Shown: piece by piece, positions 60,263 to 64,000 of the stretch | Layout: every line of letters starts with the position of its first letter | How positions within the stretch are numbered: the stretch's first letter is position 1 | Source of the DNA: Phytoseiulus persimilis | Lineage: Eukaryota; Arthropoda; Arachnida; Mesostigmata; Phytoseiidae | DNA length: 64,000 nt | Assembly: GCA_037576195.1 (NCBI GenBank) | Contig: CM075104.1 | Location: forward strand, 3,416,775 to 3,480,774 | Reading direction: 5' to 3' | Program-made: the position numbers and the translations under genes | Notes under the pieces: generated by a model | Databases searched by the model: none | What the model saw: the letters and a program-made list of their open reading frames with translations, nothing else | Told to the model about the DNA's origin: nothing

Positions 60263-63200
60263 TAAATGGATAGCTTTCGAAACGGCGCTCGAGTCCCCCT
60301 TCTCCGCAGAGTCTTCGTTCCGTGACAAGTCGTGGGCTCCGTTCGAGAGTGACAGGCGGACGCAAGAGTTTTTCATCCCCACTTCCGTATATCTGTTACC
60401 CGCAGGCAATATGAATCGATTGAAGCTCTCAGATTTTCGTTCCGCGTTGGACGCATTATTTACTCGAGCAGATAAACAAAGTTCTCGCGCAGTGCGTGCA
60501 GTTTCGTTCGATAACCTCGACATACGTGACTGTGGCGAAACATGTTCCGCGTGGCTTGCATTGCCGCCAGGAGCCGCACTCCTCAACTGCGAGCGAATCG
60601 CCCGGGAAGCTGGTTCCACGACGCGAAGAATGGCTCTATGTCATGTTTCATTCATCATTTTTCAAGAGAACCAAACACTTTGCAGGAGCGGGTGTGCACG
60701 TGTCGTCGTTATTTCTCCTCGTTCGGCGTCTTGGCATCATTGCTGTTGTTCGGCAGCGTCATTGTTGAGCTGTCAGCTTGCCTCAAATTTCATCCTGATG
60801 TCACGCTAATTTCCCCTCAGATCCTTAATTCGTTCTTCTCCTCTCGTTCCGGGTCTCCAAGAACTAAAGTGTTCTCGGCGTTAACGATAATCACCATCGT
60901 TCACCACCTCGAGCATAAAACTGTTTTTTAAGAGATTGTTCGCGAGATGGGTTCGATCGCTACTTGGGCGCATCAAAGCTCCACCGGCTGGACACTCATC
61001 AGGAGCTGATATACTTCTTCAGGAATGACAGTATCTGTAATGCAGAGTTGTTACATTTTCCACAGAAAGTCGATCAAGCTCACGAAACGTCCGCAAGAGG
61101 GATCGAATGGAACGCCACGTCAACCCGCGCCATCGATCGAGGCTTGATACCGAGTCCTGCCGGGGAGGGGGACAGATTGGTCCCGAATATGTCCCGCCAT
61201 ACGCCAGCTCGGGTTTGAGGAAAGCGAGACGCAAATCGAATTCGGGTAGGCTTCAAACAGCGCACAATTCCAGAGGACTGCGCTCCAGGGACAAGCGGAT
61301 CACTACTGTTGGTGGTGGTCAATGTGCTCTGCGTCATATCCGGAACTCGAAGCCTTCAGCGTGTCGCTTCCGGGACAGTGGCGCGGGGGTCCCGAATTCT
61401 TGCTGATTTTTTTCGCCGCTTCGATCACTTCAAGTTTTACTCGCACGGAATCATGACGCTCTCGGAACGTTTGTATGAAACGGAACACCGCGGAAGACGT
61501 TAAACAAGACACCCTTGTTTAGAGCAGATACATCAGAGTTGAAAGCTTCGAGGATGTTGAAATTCCAGCGCTGAGAGCAGAACGAGGAAGGACGTTAGAG
61601 GAAGGACTCATTTGGAGGGGGTCGTGGGGGGAATCAAGCTGATGGATTCGGGGCTTGATGTCACTCAACTCAGCGAATTCCAGGCGTCGCGATATCCCGA
61701 CTTCTCTGGACTCCGGAATCGCGGTTCCCCTTGGTGAGTTGCCGGACTATACTCGAGCCGTCGGAACGGTTGTTGAGGTTTCCGGGGAAGTCCGTTCCTG
61801 CGCCGTCGACGAAGTTCCATTTGCTCGGAAGGAACACACCTTGAGGACCCCCAAGGAGTCGGGGCAGAGTCTCCGAAGTAATCGACAACTTCAAGAAGCG
61901 TGTATGGGCTGACAATGGGGAATATCCTTTGAACGAACGGTATGAACCGGAAATCGGCCTGCTGTTCTTGCCGTCGGCGCAGCTTCGACTCAGAGGGAGG
62001 GAAATCGGGTGGAGGGATGAGTAGGCTGGCGGCGGCGGCCAAGCGATCGAGAGAAATGGATAGAGTGAGCCTGAGCGAGCGAGCACTCCAGCATGGAGAA
62101 CCCCTTGGAGCGCGAATCCCCTAAGTCCCGCTCATAAATCAAAGTCGTCTCTGAGCCTACGTCAGTGTGCAATCCATTTTGCTAGTTTCCTGCGCGCGCC
62201 CGTCCGGGTTGGCTAGCCGGCCCTCTTTCGTTCGTTCATTCCTCGTTCGTTTCCACGAAAAAAAAACAACACTTCGGAACTCGTAAGCGACACTCGGCAG
62301 GCTGTACTTCCCCGTCTCGCCCCAAGTAGTGACTACTCGCAGATTTCCTCGTTTGCTCCGTTCAGAGCTCTCCGAGTACGCCCCCCTCCCCGGATATCAT
62401 CACGGCTGCCCCTCCTGTGCTCACTGCGAGAGTTCGTTCCCGCGCTCCCGATCGGGTTGGCTGGGGCTAACTCATCGACAGCTACCGCAGTTTTCCTAGC
62501 GAATGATTCGGTTTGCGGGAGAAGAATCCCGCCATTGGTTCACGACTTCTCTCGGTCTCTTCTTTCAGAACGCTCCGCCGTCGCGGCTCGGGTCCAGAGG
62601 GGCCGTTGGGAAAATTGTTCCGTTCCGGTCTCGAGCCTCCCCCGGCAGAAAGTTCAAGAGAGCGAAATCGAAGATTATCTGCGATAAATTTCACCCTCGG
62701 CGTTGGCTGCTCTCCGACGCCGCCGATTTCCAACAGAAGAACTGCCGTTCCCCGGGCGCAGGAGGCGGAGAAAAAAGCACAAACAAGAAAGCTCGCGAGT
62801 CTGGCACCTGATGAAGCTTTCACCATGTCGTATTGCGGTTTGAAACAATCGACTAGAAGGGGAACGTAGGGAGGGGAGCTCAAGGGGGTTTCGCTAAAAC
62901 ATTCCAAGAAAATGATTCGTTTCGAGTTGGGTGGCCGCCAACAGGTGGCGGCTGACGCTGTCAAGGAATCGTTCCTACGTAGCGCTCGGAAGGACTCTTA
63001 TTCAATCACTAATCGAGCAGAAGCTCCAGGAACTAGTTGAAGGTGGCCCGTCCAGGTGGACCGGAAGAATCGGCATCGAATTACGTCGAGAATGGCGCGA
63101 GAAAGGTCAGCTGAACGTTCTCGATTCCTCCAGCGAGTTCAAACACCGCCGCGGGGGACTCTCTCTGCTCTCGGCGTGGTAGTTGAGTGTTCCAGAGGCT

Positions 63201-64000
63201 GATCGGGCTCTGCCGTCAAATCCGGCGACTTATTCCCGGAAAGAGGGGGTCAGCGGGCGTTATCGACGACCAAGCTCTGACCTCGAGCTGAAGATGACGC
63301 ATGTGTGACAGACAATCGCGTACGGGCGAATGCTCCTCCATCCGGCTCGCTTCTCGGATTGGAGTCCCGGAAGAGCGCTCAAACGAACACAGAGTGATGT
63401 CATCAGCCGCGCGATTCAACAACGGTTGGGGAGATTGAACCTTTTGATGCATATTGTATGCCCGGAATCGTGTTTTGCATTCCAAAAGGATGATCTGTTC
63501 ACTTTTGGCGGGGACACAAATCGCGAGCTCTGAATTGATGAACCTCACCTCGTTCGCATTCTTGGAGGCTCGCTAAGCCCAACCGGCAGGAGCTTCAAGA
63601 GTTCCCTTGAAACCTAGCCTCAAGCTTCGAGAATGCCGGAAACAAGGATACGATGGACGATTCTCCAGCCGCGCAATTGCCGGTTGACACCCTCCTGTTG
63701 GGAGGAGAGCCGGCATGCTCCGAATTCGGAGTTTTCGGAGCACATGCCTAGAATCGTTTCTCGAGTGGCAGCCGTCGAGGAGAAAAAGCTGCGAGAGAAA
63801 ACGCTCTAGACCCTTCCATACATGCCAAGGTGGCTAACTGATTTCGAACAGGGGTATTTCGCAAAATACTTCGTCTTCCTGGCAGCGACGGAAATCCTTC
63901 GTCGCAGAATAGGATCGATATACGCACCCTCTTCCCTCAGGAAATAATTAATCAAAAATAAATTTCCTAACCGTTGGGCTCTGATGAGCGAGATTTGATC

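Larger units (their letters stand above)
55926..64000. other. About 8 kb without a supported gene
   Basis: Overlapping frames up to 160 codons (62482-62964 minus) and 145 codons (59431-59868 minus) without codon bias or splice support. Contains a GA-rich repeat, an 11-C run, the tandem hairpins at 57600-57654, a 10-T run at about 59753-59762 and a 13-A run. Confidence 0.5.

Noticed and set aside
1-64000. Reverse transcriptase, integrase, transposase, zinc-finger or homeobox signatures
   Set aside because: None of the usual motifs or paired terminal repeats were seen in the translations or flanks.

Overview
The window reads as nuclear DNA of a eukaryote with small exons, about half G+C. CpG is not depleted (the TCGA tetramer occurs nine times in the first kilobase, against about four expected), TpA looks scarce, and mono-, di- and tetranucleotide runs are scattered throughout. 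There are no ribosome-binding sites, operons, rRNA, clear tRNAs or CRISPR arrays. An arthropod lacking germline methylation, such as a predatory mite, would fit, but no recognised gene confirms this and the assignment is inference.

I could not identify any protein family. Open frames of 180-280 codons occur on both strands and often overlap. Many of their translations look plausible in two or three frames at once, so length and 'protein look' are weak evidence here. I ranked candidates by four tests: a true ATG, a canonical splice site at the frame edge, G/C enrichment at third codon positions, and absence of an equally good mirror frame. All coding calls are therefore tentative.

Layout. 0-4 kb: an edge-truncated open exon, a 131-codon ORF, a 220-codon minus ORF, a possible last exon and a 261-codon ORF. 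4-24 kb: mostly empty, with a 223-codon minus ORF at 6.7-7.4 kb, a lysine/glutamate-rich possible last exon at 11.5 kb, hairpins, homopolymers and an AT-rich patch. 24-28 kb: several short plus-strand candidates, including one internal exon with both splice sites. 31-37 kb: a mirror pair of ORFs at 31.5 kb, then short plus-strand exon candidates. 38-46 kb: competing long ORFs on opposite strands. 50 kb: the best first-exon candidate. 54.8-55.9 kb: a minus-strand two-exon model whose pieces join in phase, next to other open frames. 56-64 kb: no gene seen, but a GC-rich tandem hairpin at 57.6 kb.

Nothing shows how the candidates work together. No virus-like element, LTR pair or transposase could be supported. 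The more solid observations are structural: perfect inverted repeats, G/C homopolymers, and recurrent blocks of degenerate tetranucleotide repeat.
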